Source: Pollenia angustigena
Lineage: Eukaryota > Arthropoda > Insecta > Diptera > Polleniidae
DNA length: 64,000 bases
Assembly (NCBI GenBank): GCA_930367215.1
Contig: OV884056.1
Location: forward strand, 52,452,308-52,516,307
Reading direction: 5' to 3'
The translations under genes were made by a program, and so were the position numbers. Below are positions 32,227 to 42,720 of this stretch, piece after piece; positions within the stretch are counted from its first letter, which is position 1, and the number at the start of each line of letters is the position of its first letter. The notes under the pieces were generated by a model. It ran no database searches. It saw nothing but the letters and a program-made list of their open reading frames with translations, and had not been told where the DNA came from.

Positions 32227-32418
32227 AAAAAAAATATTGAAGATTTTCTTGCTAAATCTATACCGAAAAGAGCTGAGTTGGCAACATTGCTTATATTATT
32301 ATTATACCATTACACGAAAAAAAACAAAACCCAAAAAAACACAATTAAACCCATGAAAAAACCCACTGGGTTGGATTTTTTTTAAAAAACCCGGGGTTTT
32401 GCCAGCTCTGCTTTTTAG

Positions 32419-32740
32419 ACACAAATTTTTACTATTTTGTTAGGCTAGAGTTTCATCAAATTTAATTTTCATTAAATTATTTTCAAGAAGACAAATGATC
32501 AATAAATTTTTGATAATTTCATGTTGGAAAATTAAGTAAAATAATTAAATGAAAATTAAATTTGACGAACAATTGTTACACAAATTTTTATTTTTATTTA
32601 TTATTATTCACAGAAAAGAAAGTTGCTCTAAACACCAAATTCATATCAAATTAAGAGAATCAAGCAAACAATTTGTTGATTATATAGATTACTAAAAATA
32701 ATTAGTATTGTGGTTATTTTGTTGAACTATTTATGGTTTT
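32419..32740. repeat. AT-rich inverted repeat, family with TTAGGCT--AGTTTCATC
   Basis: About 32440-32580 folds on itself: AAATTTAATTTTCATTAAAT at the left is mirrored by ATTTAATGAAAATTAAATTT-type sequence at the right. It is related to 641-745 and 34540-34660. The family is not named. Confidence 0.4.
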
Positions 32741-32982
32741 TAATCCAAATTTTTAATATTTTTAATTAGGCTTAAGTTCATGAAATTTAATTTTTATGAA
32801 GAAAGGAATTTTACAACATGAAAATCAATTAAAATTGTTATTGATAATCTTTCATTCTTGACGTGGCTCGGGCTCGAACCCTGGCCGGCAGGTTACCATG
32901 ACATGTTTCGATCGCAACCAATCGATCTCCTCAGAAATTTCATGAACTTAAGCCTAATTAAAAATATTAAAAATTTGGATTA
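32741..32982. mobile_element. MITE with identical 48-bp ends and a tRNA-like core
   Basis: The arms 32741-32788 and 32935-32982 are perfect inverted copies (outer word TAATCCAAATTTTTAATA, inner TTAGGCTTAAGTTCATG). The core, read on the minus strand, holds GGTTCGAGCCC, close to the tRNA B box, with TGGTTGCGATCG about 45 bases upstream in an A-box-like position. It does not fold as a full tRNA. Confidence 0.7.
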
Positions 32983-33044
32983 CTAAAAATTGTAAAAATT
33001 TAATATTGTGACTAAATATTTTTTTTCAATAAATGATATTTTTA

Positions 33045-33940
33045 ATTTTTTTTCGGCTATGCCGAATCTTACATACCCTTCACCATGGTTGGGAAAGAAC
33101 AGAAGTTTATACAAGTATGTATATCTAATGCATTTTATTATTTGCACATGTTTGCGTGCTATTAAATATATTAAGAGACACACTTAATTATAAAAAAGTG
33201 TAATTTTTGGTATTTCAGTATTTTGGTTATAACTCAGCCATTTTTAACCGATTTGGCTGATTTATATACCGACATCTTGAAGAACAAATTTTCCATTTAC
33301 TTGGGCTATTAAACTTGGACTCAGGAAGATCTATGGCTCCCGATAAAGGGTATTTTTCAAAAAAATAATTATAGTTTGGTCATAAACTCAGAAAATATTG
33401 TCTACTAAAGATTACCGATCTTTTGGTATATATGGCGTAACCATAGGTCATATGCCAGGTTTTTATACAATTTTTGATATTTTCTGTACGGGAGGTACCA
33501 CACACACTTCTCCAAACTCGCCACATTTTGTGGGATGCTGTGTATTGATAAACTTAATGTTTTTACCTAATTTGGAAACTTTGGCTCTTGCCGTTCTCCA
33601 GATATACAGAAAAAAGTTATAAAAATACAACAACAAGAAGTAATTTTTGGAAAAAATAAGAGGTAGTCGTGGTTTTTTGCTCATATCTCAGCTCTTTTTT
33701 GAACAATCTGAATAATTTCAATAGCAAAATTATAATAAGCATGCCTGACATTAATGTAAGCCAGCCAAGCTCCCATCATATCTGGGGGCTTCAGAAACCC
33801 CATTTCAACAGACAGACGGAAAGACGGACAACCGGATTTGAGCTTTCATTCTCATAAGGATCCAGAATATATATGCTTATAGGATCTAAAATCAATATTG
33901 TCGAAATTACAAACCCTTCGGTAATGGGTATAAAAATGAT
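33045..33940 (-). repeat. dispersed repeat, TATACCC...CCGTCTGTCTGTTGAAA family
   Basis: In minus orientation it starts TTTTTATACCCATTACCGAA, carries GTCCGTCTTTCCGTCTGTCT then GTTGAAATGGGG, and ends AAGATTCGGCATAGCCGAAA. The copy at 35045-35985 has the same order on the plus strand. These sequences are abundant in calyptrate and other fly genomes. The ORFs through them (for example at 33398-33857) are not genes. Confidence 0.6.
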
Positions 33941-34176
33941 CACAAAACGTAACCATTTCAAACCATGTGTTAATTGATTTAATTAAATAAAGCTCAGGTT
34001 TTGACAATTCCCAACATCATTTCTACAAGTTTAAACAATTTTTTTTTTTTTTTTTTGAAGAAAAAATCAATTAAGACTTTTTGTTACTTTATTAATATTT
34101 TAATTAAAAATTTATTCCAAAACAACTAAAATGTTAATAAATTTAAAACTATATTATAATTTTCTTTCAACATTTC

Positions 34177-34466
34177 AAAAGATTTTGTTATTCGTGCTTA
34201 ATTCCCAGTTTTTATTCTTGATAAAAACACTTGAAATTTTATTGTTGATGGGATAAGCTATTCCTATGCATTTCACTGGTTGCTTAGGCCAGATCATCAG
34301 GAAACTTCATCCATAAAGATTTTAGAAAAACTAAAGATATTAAACCAAATAAAACTGTAAAACGTATAAGACTTATAGCAACAGTTCTACTTGTAATAAT
34401 ATCAAAGTTTAAACAAAACACATCAACAATAAAAAAGTGGGATTATCTCATCTTACATTCCCCAAA
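34177..34466 (-). repeat. dispersed repeat family R, copy 3
   Basis: Minus-strand copy of the unit at 21275-21572 (GGGATAAGCTATTCC, GGCCAGATCATCAGGAAACT). Confidence 0.75.
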
Positions 34467-35044
34467 AAAAAAATTAATTAATTCAATTATCTCATTAATT
34501 AAATTGAAATACTTTTTAAATATTTGATATTTTTTTTAGTTAGGCTTGAGTTCAACAAATTTAAATTTCACTAAATTATGTTTACTGACGGAAGAAATTT
34601 TACAACATAGAATTTTTTAAAATTATCAATAAAATTTTAATCACTGTTTGTCAAGTTTTTAGAGCCAGGGCACACACAGAAGGAATGCGACACCGATCAT
34701 TCTGTGATAGAGAGAGCGAAGAAACGCCAAAGAAATTCATTGTCCGGAAGATTGGTACCAACTAGCCAGAAAAATTTATTGTCCGGAAGATTGGTACCAA
34801 CTAGCCAGAAAAAGTCTAATCCTTTTCAAGTTATTGTTTTGAACCAATCATAAATTTACAGAAATTGCGAACTATTTAAAGCTTTTCAAAAACGTTCTAA
34901 TGACAAAACACTCTTTCAAATCAGGAATGTAAAGTGGTTGCGGTACACTTAAGAGAAACAAGGCATTTTTACAATTTAGAGATTATTGAATAAAATTTGG
35001 TACAAAGGTTCTAATGTGCTGTAGAGTCGGGTTTAACCGACTAT
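34467..35044. repeat. spacer with a 39-bp tandem duplication
   Basis: Positions 34737-34814 hold two near-identical 39-bp units (TGTCCGGAAGATTGGTACCA repeated from 34741 and 34780). The rest is AT-rich, with a diverged TTAGGCTTGAGTTCAACA-type repeat near 34540. Confidence 0.6.
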
Positions 35045-35985
35045 ACATTCTTACTTGTTATACCCTCCACCACAATTAGTTGTGAAGAGGGTATATTAAG
35101 TTTGTCATTCCGTGTGAAACTTTTTTATTATTCATCTCAGACCCCATAAAGTATATATATTCTGGGTCCTAGAGTAATTCTAAGCCGATTTAGCCATGTC
35201 CGTCTGTCTGTCCGTCTGTCCGTCTGTTGAAAACACGCTCATTTTCGAACAACTCAAAAGAAATGAACAAACTTGGTGCCACATTGCTTGTAGTTATCCT
35301 AAGCAGTTTGGGATTGAAATCCAGCAAAATCGGTTTAGTAGGACCAGAGCTATGAATCAAAATATGGAGCCACCACCTAAAAAAATTGATAATTTTGTTA
35401 CAAAAAATAACATAAATGCTGGAACAAGGCACGGAATGAGATAAGATTTTGCAAAAATTTGTTTTATTTGACTGGAAATCACGGTGTTAAATTTCGTGAA
35501 GATCCGTCCATAATTTACCCTAAGCCCCATATAAACACTACTCCCGGAAAAAATAATGCAATTATAACAAATTTTGGGTCGTCACAGTTTTATAGGACTA
35601 TAAATGATAGCGTGAAATTTCGTGAAGATCGGAACATAATTTACCCCAGGCCCCATAGAAACCCTACTCCCGGAAAACAGTTTAGTACACCTAAAACCAT
35701 TATTAATAATGCTATCATAACAGAAATTGGTACGTCACAGTTTTAAAGGACTAGAAATGACGCTGTGAAATTTCGTGATGATCGGTCCATAATTTACCCT
35801 ATGCCCCATATAAACCCTACTGCCGGAAAACAGTTTAGTCGCCTAAAACCATAATTAATAACAAATCGTCACAGTTTAAGATAATAATAACATCATACAG
35901 ATATTACTCCTTAAACATTCGAACTGTCGGTGGAGGATATCAAAGATTCGGCACAGCCGAATATAGCACTCTAACTTGTTTTTTA
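35045..35985 (+). repeat. dispersed repeat, TATACCC...CCGTCTGT family, with internal duplications
   Basis: Starts TTATACCCTCCACCACAATT, has CATGTCCGTCTGTCTGTCCG at about 35196, and ends ATTCGGCACAGCCGAATATA. The part 35480-35850 holds three diverged units of 125-150 bp (AAATTTCGTGAAGATC, TAATTTACCC, GCCCCATA, CTACTCCCGGAAAA). ORFs here are read-throughs of the repeat. Confidence 0.65.
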
Positions 35986-36844
35986 TTGTAGATCTGGACT
36001 TAAAAAGTTGGGTAAATGTTGTCGTGATTATGATTTACCTTCAAATTATTTAAAGCCAGTGTTTGAAAATAAACACTAAATATGGTTTCTTAATGTTCGG
36101 TTCAGTACATTTGTGGAAAACACAAACGCTAATAGTGTTTGTGTAGAAAATCATTAAAAAAATAACGTTTCCCTATTAGTCATCTTTCGAACACAAAAAT
36201 ATTACTGTTTTTATCAAACTCAACAAAAGATGTGAACATTTAATTCCGTTCGGTTATTTTGAAAATCCACAAACTTCAATGGGTTCGGTTCGGCTCGTTA
36301 ATGTTCGTCCCTTTTGGCTGGTAAAAAAAACATTTTTACAAAAACAAAATACACACACGAAAAAAACATGATAGAACATTAAAATATAATGTTTGTCTAC
36401 AGTATCACTACAATTGTTCTGTTTTAAGTATTAAGGGTTGTGTATGATTACACAATCACTAAAAAATAGATATCGTTCCTGGGTGTGTGAGCCGAACTTT
36501 AAATAATGTACTGTTGATTTTCGAACAATAACGACATCAAATTTTTATTTTTATGATAATGATTTAATTTTTTAATATTAATTTATTTTAATATTAATTT
36601 ACGTTTATTCTTATTTTACAAATTGATCTTTACTCACAATTTTATCATAAACAATTTTAAATGAATTATTTCTGTTTTGTTATTGAATTTTAATGTGTTT
36701 TTATTTAAAAAAGCTTTTAGCCATTTTTTTAGCCCATTTTTTAGCAATTTTTTAGCCATTTTTTCCGTAAATTTTGCCATTTTTGGTCACCAAGTTTTGG
36801 CAACACTGCATGGATCCTATGTTATCTGGCTGCTAGTAATACCA
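35986..36844. other. AT-rich spacer
   Basis: No gene recognised. Repeated short words (AACACTAA, GTGTTTGTG) near 36060-36160; AT-rich after 36500. Confidence 0.3.
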
Positions 36845-37312
36845 TGCAGCCATCCGGTCGATTAAATAAAGGAGTGGATCCTGTTTACATCAACATCAGA
36901 GAGAAAAGTTTTGTCCCCAAGGGCTCTTCGACCAAACTTTTCGAGTTTTAAATCTCCGAATGCCGGGCAATTACAGAGAAGATGTTCCGTTTACTCTTTC
37001 TCCTCCTCATCGCCGCAACTTCTACATAAGTCATTATAAGGAGCCCCAGCCTCTGGGCCTGCCTCCCAATAGGCTAGTGACCAGTTATAACCGCAATTAG
37101 GTTTCTTAGATGATGTCTGGCCAGCCCGCCGTGTCCTTTTTTCATCTATGATGGGCCAGATTTTCCTGGTTTCCCCACAGGTAGTTTCATCGTGCCACCT
37201 CTGACTGGCAATAAGATGAAACTTGTGCGCTATAAGTTGCTTACTCCTTGGGAGTGAAGCACCTACATTATATGTTGAACCATTAACCGTAAAATCACTT
37301 AAGGGCAAACAA
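36845..37312 (-). pseudogene. LINE ORF2 RNase H/C-terminal end
   Basis: Minus strand reads PLSDFTVNGSTYNVGASLP, then RWHDETTCGETRKIWP and NCGYNWSLAYWEAGPEAGAP, and then the Cys motif C--C-----E--LLCNCPAF. This is the region after RNase H in Jockey/LOA-type LINEs, with at least one stop between CGDEEEKE and the EHLLCNC part. The matching upstream RNase H piece is at 38050-38415. Confidence 0.7.
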
Positions 37313-38049
37313 ATCTCATATACATAAAGATATCTAAATAATGATTTGTTTTTATTTTTTTGAATATAAAATTGTTATGAATTACTTTTTTATTTTATAG
37401 GGAAATTTTGATACAATTTATGTCAAGTTGGTAAATTTACCAAGTGTAGTCGGAACTGTAAGAAAAGATAAACTCACTGTTTGTTGTTGTTGTTTTTGTT
37501 TAAGCCTTGATATTGTTACAAGTAAAACTGTTGCTTATAATTCTTATTCGCTTAACAGTTTTATTTGTATAATATCTTTAGTTTTTCTTAAATCTTTGGA
37601 TGAAGTTTTCTGACAATCTGGCCTAAGCAACCAGTGAAATGCGCATAGGAATAGCTTTTCCCATCAACAATAAATTTCAGTTTATCAATAGTATGAAATG
37701 GGAATTTAGCACATTTAAACGAAACCTTTTTAATTTACCAAAATGTTTAAAAAAGTTTTAAAAAAAACCTAATAATGTTGTGGACAACATTTGCAAACGT
37801 TTTCTTAATTAAAAATATGTGTGGTAGGCAAAAAAAAATGTTTGCTTTATTGTGAACACCAGTGAAAATTTTGCTGCCATTGTGAAGAAAGCTTAACTAT
37901 GTATTTTGTTGATTCTCTACCATTATGAATTGTTTTGTATGTATTTATTTAAATATATTTAAATAAATGTGTTAAATAAAACCGGTTGACCGGTTATTTT
38001 TTAAATACTTAACCGAAAAACGGTTTTTGAAAAAAGTTGAATAATCGAT
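37313..38049 (+). repeat. insertion splitting the LINE, includes family R copy 4
   Basis: Positions 37445-37705 match family R (CAATCTGGCCTAAGCAACCA, ATCAACAATAAATTTCA). The rest is AT-rich, with a duplicated ACCGGTTGACCGGT word near 37981. It separates two collinear LINE pieces. Confidence 0.55.
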
Positions 38050-38415
38050 CTCCTTGTCATCCATGCGGCCCATAATCAGTGTTCGCGAGTCATGTATTGT
38101 TGATAATATCGACATTTAATGGAGCAGGAGTTTGCAAGATAGTAAATACAGTGGAAACCGTAAGGTAGTGCTAAGTCTAGCAAGTTCATTCGGCCTTATG
38201 CACCCAATATACCCCTGTGCTCTGCCACCCATATTATTCGGATGCTATCAGTTTAAGCGTCAATGAAGGCCTGTTTTCGTTCTCAGGGAGGAGAAATACA
38301 TGGCCATAACGCAGTGCGATTATCACTGTAATTATTCACAGTAGTCGTAGACAAGGCAGATAATCTAAGCCAGTCTAAAGCTTCCTTTATAGCAAATATT
38401 TCTGCCTAGAGTAAA
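38050..38415 (-). pseudogene. LINE RNase H fragment
   Basis: Minus strand from about 38410 reads ILAEIFAIKEALDWL, the helix with the conserved Glu of RNase H, then SDNRTAL with the Asp block. Stops are frequent further on. It is collinear with 36845-37312. Confidence 0.6.
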
Positions 38416-39690
38416 ATGTAAGGTAATGCATAAATCTCACTTGGTTAAAAATTGTTTAAGAGAAGACATTTTACAGAAAAAGGCTGGAAGTATTATCAAA
38501 TGGAAGACAATAAAATTATATTTAAAAAAAGCTCACGCCTTTAAACACTTTAATAAACTACATTTTATAATAGTTTGTCTGTAGTTAGTGAATCCTTTAA
38601 AATTGTATATAATGCTAATTTTATACATTATTTCGATTTTTTTAATTTCAAAGTAATTTGAGGTTACTAACCATTAAATTGCAATTTTTTTCATGAAACT
38701 TTTCAAAAATGTATTTTTGCCTAAAAAGGAAAGAAATGATTTCATATGTGTATTAAGGGTCATCGTACACATTCATCATTTTTCGGTATTTTTATTATTT
38801 TACAATATCCATTTCTAACAATAGCGACAGCATCCTGTTTAAACATGTTTTTGTCATGTTCAACTAATTTTTATCTTTTTTTTAAATCATTATTCCTTTA
38901 AAAAAAGAACTGACAAATTTGTATTAAAAATGCACCCAAATCTTGGAAAAAAGCAACACTTTTTCAAAAAAAAAAAAAATCACACACAAATCTCTTCACA
39001 AGAAGAACTTAAACGATCGCTAAAAACGATTCACAAATCTAGACTACAATGCACACAGAAGCAGACGTTTTGGATTTTTAATTCTTGAGTACAGAAAACA
39101 ACGACGGCTTTGTTTAGATCAATGGTCAAGGATATTAAAGAAGCGGAAGCTTTATTATCCGTTACCCTTAACGGAAAACAAAAATTGTTTAACAAACAAA
39201 AAAACAAAAAATAGAATCAAAGGCGACTAAAAACTAGTTTCAATTAACAATGATGCTGATTTCAATGAAATGGTCCAGCAGCTTGTCTAACTGGACCAGG
39301 TGTACTCAAACGAACATGATCACTTTTCTCTACAAAAAAAAAACAACCACCAAAAATTTTAAAATATTATTCAGGAAAAAAGCACCCAATTTAAAGGCAT
39401 TTCTGTTTTTTTTTTTTTCAATTGAAAAATTGCAACAAGCTTTAACAAAAAAAAAAAGAAATCCTTCGGTACGCGTGATGTCCTTTTTTCTCTAAAAACA
39501 AAAAAAAACTTGAATTTCTAGTTTTTGTTAGCAAATAAATTCGATATAAAAGAAAAATTTTTATAAAGAACAAAAAAATTTTGATATCACACAAAATTAA
39601 ACAATATCCTTTGTCCTTGCCTAACAAAATACCAATACTTATTCAAGAAAACACACACGAATTTCATTTCATTTAAAGTCCTTTTGTTTA
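38416..39690. other. gene-free AT-rich stretch
   Basis: A 30-codon frame at 39122-39214 (starting MVKDIKEAEALLSVTLNG, good start context) looks protein-like, but it is too short and unsupported. Poly-A and poly-T runs occur near 38967 and 39410. Confidence 0.3.
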
Positions 39691-39697
39691 CGTTTGG

Positions 39698-39740
39698 TAT
39701 AAAACATCAAGCTTTTGCGCCGACTCAATTAGTTTCATTT
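39698..39740 (+). promoter_or_regulatory. candidate TATA promoter
   Basis: TATAAAAC at 39698 stands about 29 bases before TCAATTAG and 39 before TCATTTC, both initiator-like. The following 80 bases are less AT-rich and look like a fly leader (CATCAAACGCAGCGCATTTC). No coding start follows closely. Consensus evidence only. Confidence 0.3.
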
Positions 39741-40162
39741 CAATCATCAAACGCAGCGCATTTCAACGGTCTCCACATTCAACATGCAGCAGCTTCAATA
39801 GCAAAACGCTCTCATGGGTCCTTAAAGGATCCATGAATCATTTTAATAAAATAGTCGCTTAGTGTTATTTTGGATTAAAATTTATATATATTTTTTTAAC
39901 AATTTTGATGCAAAAGAAAAATTAAATTTTACCTAAAAGCCGCCAGAAGAAAATAGTGTTTAATCATCATGAACAAAAGTCAGATCAATTTTAATTAATT
40001 ATTTATTACTTTAGTTTAATAAAACAAAAAAATGTGTAGTTAATTTAAACAACACGTGAATAAAAACAATTCATCATTAAATTAATAACAATTTTAAAAT
40101 CATGGAACAGTGTCTTAAATTAAAAAATCGGTTTTTATTACAAGTGCCGTCATTAATGTAAA

Positions 40163-40195
40163 TCTTTTTTCTTTTTATATTTCAACAGGTAAGTG
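40163..40195 (+). promoter_or_regulatory. fused acceptor/donor: candidate recursive splice site
   Basis: A long pyrimidine tract and TTTCAACAG (ending 40188) run directly into the perfect donor GTAAGTGA (from 40189), giving CAG|GTAAGT. This is the consensus of zero-length ratchet points that split very long fly introns. The alternative is a first exon that starts at the 39.7-kb promoter and ends here. Confidence 0.5.
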
Positions 40196-40294
40196 AAATT
40201 TTGTTAAATTGATGAAAAGTTAATTAATGTCTTGAAAAACCAAAATAAATGAAATATGGAAATACAAAAATTGTGAAATAAAAAGTTTTCTGAT

Positions 40295-40480
40295 CGAAAT
40301 AATATCGAAATATATGGAGAAACCTTTAACGGCCAATTTCATTAAGTTCAGTTATAATTAACTATCAGTTTTAGCTGTCGAAACATATTGTTAACTGGGA
40401 GTTAAAGAAAAACTTAGTTTAAACTGAACTTGGTGAAATTGGCCGTTAAAGGTTTTTCCATATTTTTCGATATTATTTCG
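40295..40480. mobile_element. 186-bp MITE
   Basis: About 55-bp inverted ends beginning CGAAATAATATCGAAA, continuing CCTTTAACGGCCAATTTCA on both arms. Confidence 0.7.
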
Positions 40481-40499
40481 AAATATTGAAGAACCCGTT

Positions 40500-41430
40500 G
40501 CCTTTTATAATTCACTAGCTAAACCCGGTGCGCTTCGCTACACTGCTTTAACCACGTTTAAAGACTCTCGCTTTTAAGTTCTTCAGTTGAGAGATATTTA
40601 ATATATGCATCAAATGGGCGGTATTTCCCACCCACGCCAAAAGTGTAGTATACCATAAGAGTGACTTTTACAAAGTTTGAAGATTCTCACTATTACAGTT
40701 CTTAAGATATGCGATATTAAACATTGGCGCCCTATGGGGGTACCACTTCCCCCGCTGCTATTTTATTTCAATTTTGGGGTTCAGAAGATCCTACTACCAA
40801 AAGTTCAACAAAATACGTGCAGCGGCTGTTATTAATATTTCTATCTATGAGGGGTACTGCTCCTCCTCTGTCTACCCCGCCCATTTTTATATTGAAATTT
40901 ATAGTTAACCATAATAGTAGCTTTAACCAAGTTGGAAGACTCTCCCTTTAATAGTTCTTCAGTTGAGCGATATTTAATATATGCATCCTATGGGATGTGT
41001 TTCCCCCCCTGCGCCTTCCTGCTTTATTTTAATTTTCCAAAGTGTAGTATACCAAAAGAGTGACTTCTACAAAGTTTGAACATTCTCACTATTACAGTTC
41101 TTAAGATATGCGATATTAAACATTAGCGTCCTATGGGGGGTACCACTTCCCCCGCTGCTATTTTATTTCAATTTTGGGGCTCAGAAGTTCCTACTACCAA
41201 AAGTTTAAATATATACGATATTTAATATTGGCATCCTATGGGGGGTACGAATTCCCCAGCCCCTATCTATAAAAAATAAGTAGCCTATTTTATTTTAAGG
41301 GCTCACGTGTTCCTACTGTATTTCAGGAAATTTCAGGAAAATCGGTTCAGTAGTTAAGGAGTCTATAAGGCAACATAGAAACAAACAAACAGACAAACAT
41401 TTTTCATTTTTATATACGTGACGCGGAAAA
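40500..41430 (+). repeat. dispersed repeat with about 399-bp internal duplication
   Basis: Starts near ACCCGGTGCGCTTCGCTAC and ends GGTTCAGTAGTTAAGGAGTC plus AACAAACAAACAGACAAACA, an end form I recall from many insect dispersed repeats. Inside, AGTGTAGTATACCA recurs at 40642 and 41041, and the blocks around them match for over 200 bp (CTATGGGGG, ACCACTTCCCCCGCTGCTAT). Confidence 0.6.
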
Positions 41431-42720
41431 TAGAAAGGGACCTAAGGGTTTTGCCATTTTAAAGATTTAAATACGTGTCTTTGGTGTACCATCACTGAGC
41501 GTGTTGGTATTAGTCTCATTTGAAAGAGACTCATCTCAACCTTGTTAGTCAACCTTGAGAACGCGCGGGACCTTACTGGTCCCTTTCTCTATGCGCTGTC
41601 ACATATATAGATTTAAAAAATCAATTTTTTTCATGTGTATGCAACGATATATCTGTGGCTTGGTGCTAAAAAGGCCAATGTCAAAATAATCGCCTTCGAA
41701 AAATTAAAATTTAAGTTTTTTTAGAAGATTTCTTAGTGAAATTGGCTAGCAGCCCAGCTGTTCTGGGTTAAACTAAGCATTGGTTGTTTAAGTAATGCAA
41801 CCTTTTTTTTTTTTTTTTTTTTTTTTTCTCATAAAATGATCTAGAGACTTAATTTGTGGTTCTTTTTGTGCAAAAGTGATTTAGTGATTTTGAATTAAAA
41901 TCTTCCTCTCTAGCATAAAATAGTTAATATAATAGTAAACGACTCGAACAGAAACGGGGCAGGAAAACCCTATCGCAGCTGTCATAGACCACTTTCACTG
42001 GAACGAAACATAGCTCTGGCGAGTTTTCGAGCAAAATCTTTTTAGACTATATTTTTCATACAAAATAAAATCTACTTTGTGAAGCAACTATGTTTTTTTT
42101 TTTTTATTGTACCAAAAGATACTTCCCTGTACAAGAAAAAAAAAGCATTTGAATAAAAAAAATATTAAGAAAATTGTAAAAACAAATAGATAAATAATTT
42201 CGATAAAAGAAATGTAGTAGAACAATTTTAAGAGCCAATTTCTTTATATGTATGTGGCTGTTTACATTGTGCGATTTTTGTCGCTGCAATTCTTACTTTA
42301 TCGGCGAGAGTGGAGCGAGGAAGCGTGTGTACTCCTCGATTCGTTTTGTTAGCTTGAAGAAAAAAGATAGATTTATCTTGTTCTAAAAAATAGGTTAAAT
42401 CGATCAATAGTCATACAAAGATTTAATATTAATGTTCTCTCGAAATAGGAGTTAAGCCGTCATAATGGCTTTGAATAAAAATTTTTTTATAATTAAATCA
42501 ATTAAATCATTAATCAAAAATAAAATCAGTTTTAATTGAAAATTCATTCAATTAAAAGTTTCCATTAAAAACAACATTAGATACTGCAGAAAATGTTATT
42601 AATATCAAACAATATTTAAGTGATACTATTAATTTGTTTACGGGTGCAAATTTAATAAAGTTTAGAATTAATATTATAAATTTTTTAATTGAAATCCATT
42701 TTTTTTCTGTGTAACCAGTG
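41431..42720. other. gene-free stretch
   Basis: Poly-T near 41804-41827. Nothing coding recognised. Confidence 0.35.

Larger units (their letters stand above)
23173..32410. mobile_element. large hAT-bounded block with 8-bp duplication CTTTTTAG
   Basis: CTTTTTAG lies directly outside both ends (23165-23172 and 32411-32418). The left end starts CAGGGTTGGC and the right end, on the other strand, CAGAGCTGGC. Both are followed by repeated GGGTT and CCCA words. An 8-bp duplication next to CAGRGYTGGC fits hAT elements. At 9.2 kb it is large because other elements are nested in it: MITEs at 24197, 24541, 25700 and 31180, a mariner at 27308, and the FKBP-carrying element at 29327. No recognisable hAT transposase remains. 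Confidence 0.55.

Noticed and set aside
32868..32930. tRNA gene in the MITE core
   Set aside because: B-box and A-box-like words exist but no acceptor stem or full cloverleaf can be formed.
35196..35746. Frames in the CCGTCTGT repeat as genes
   Set aside because: They run through a dispersed repeat with the same order as 33045-33940, and the peptides follow repeat periods.
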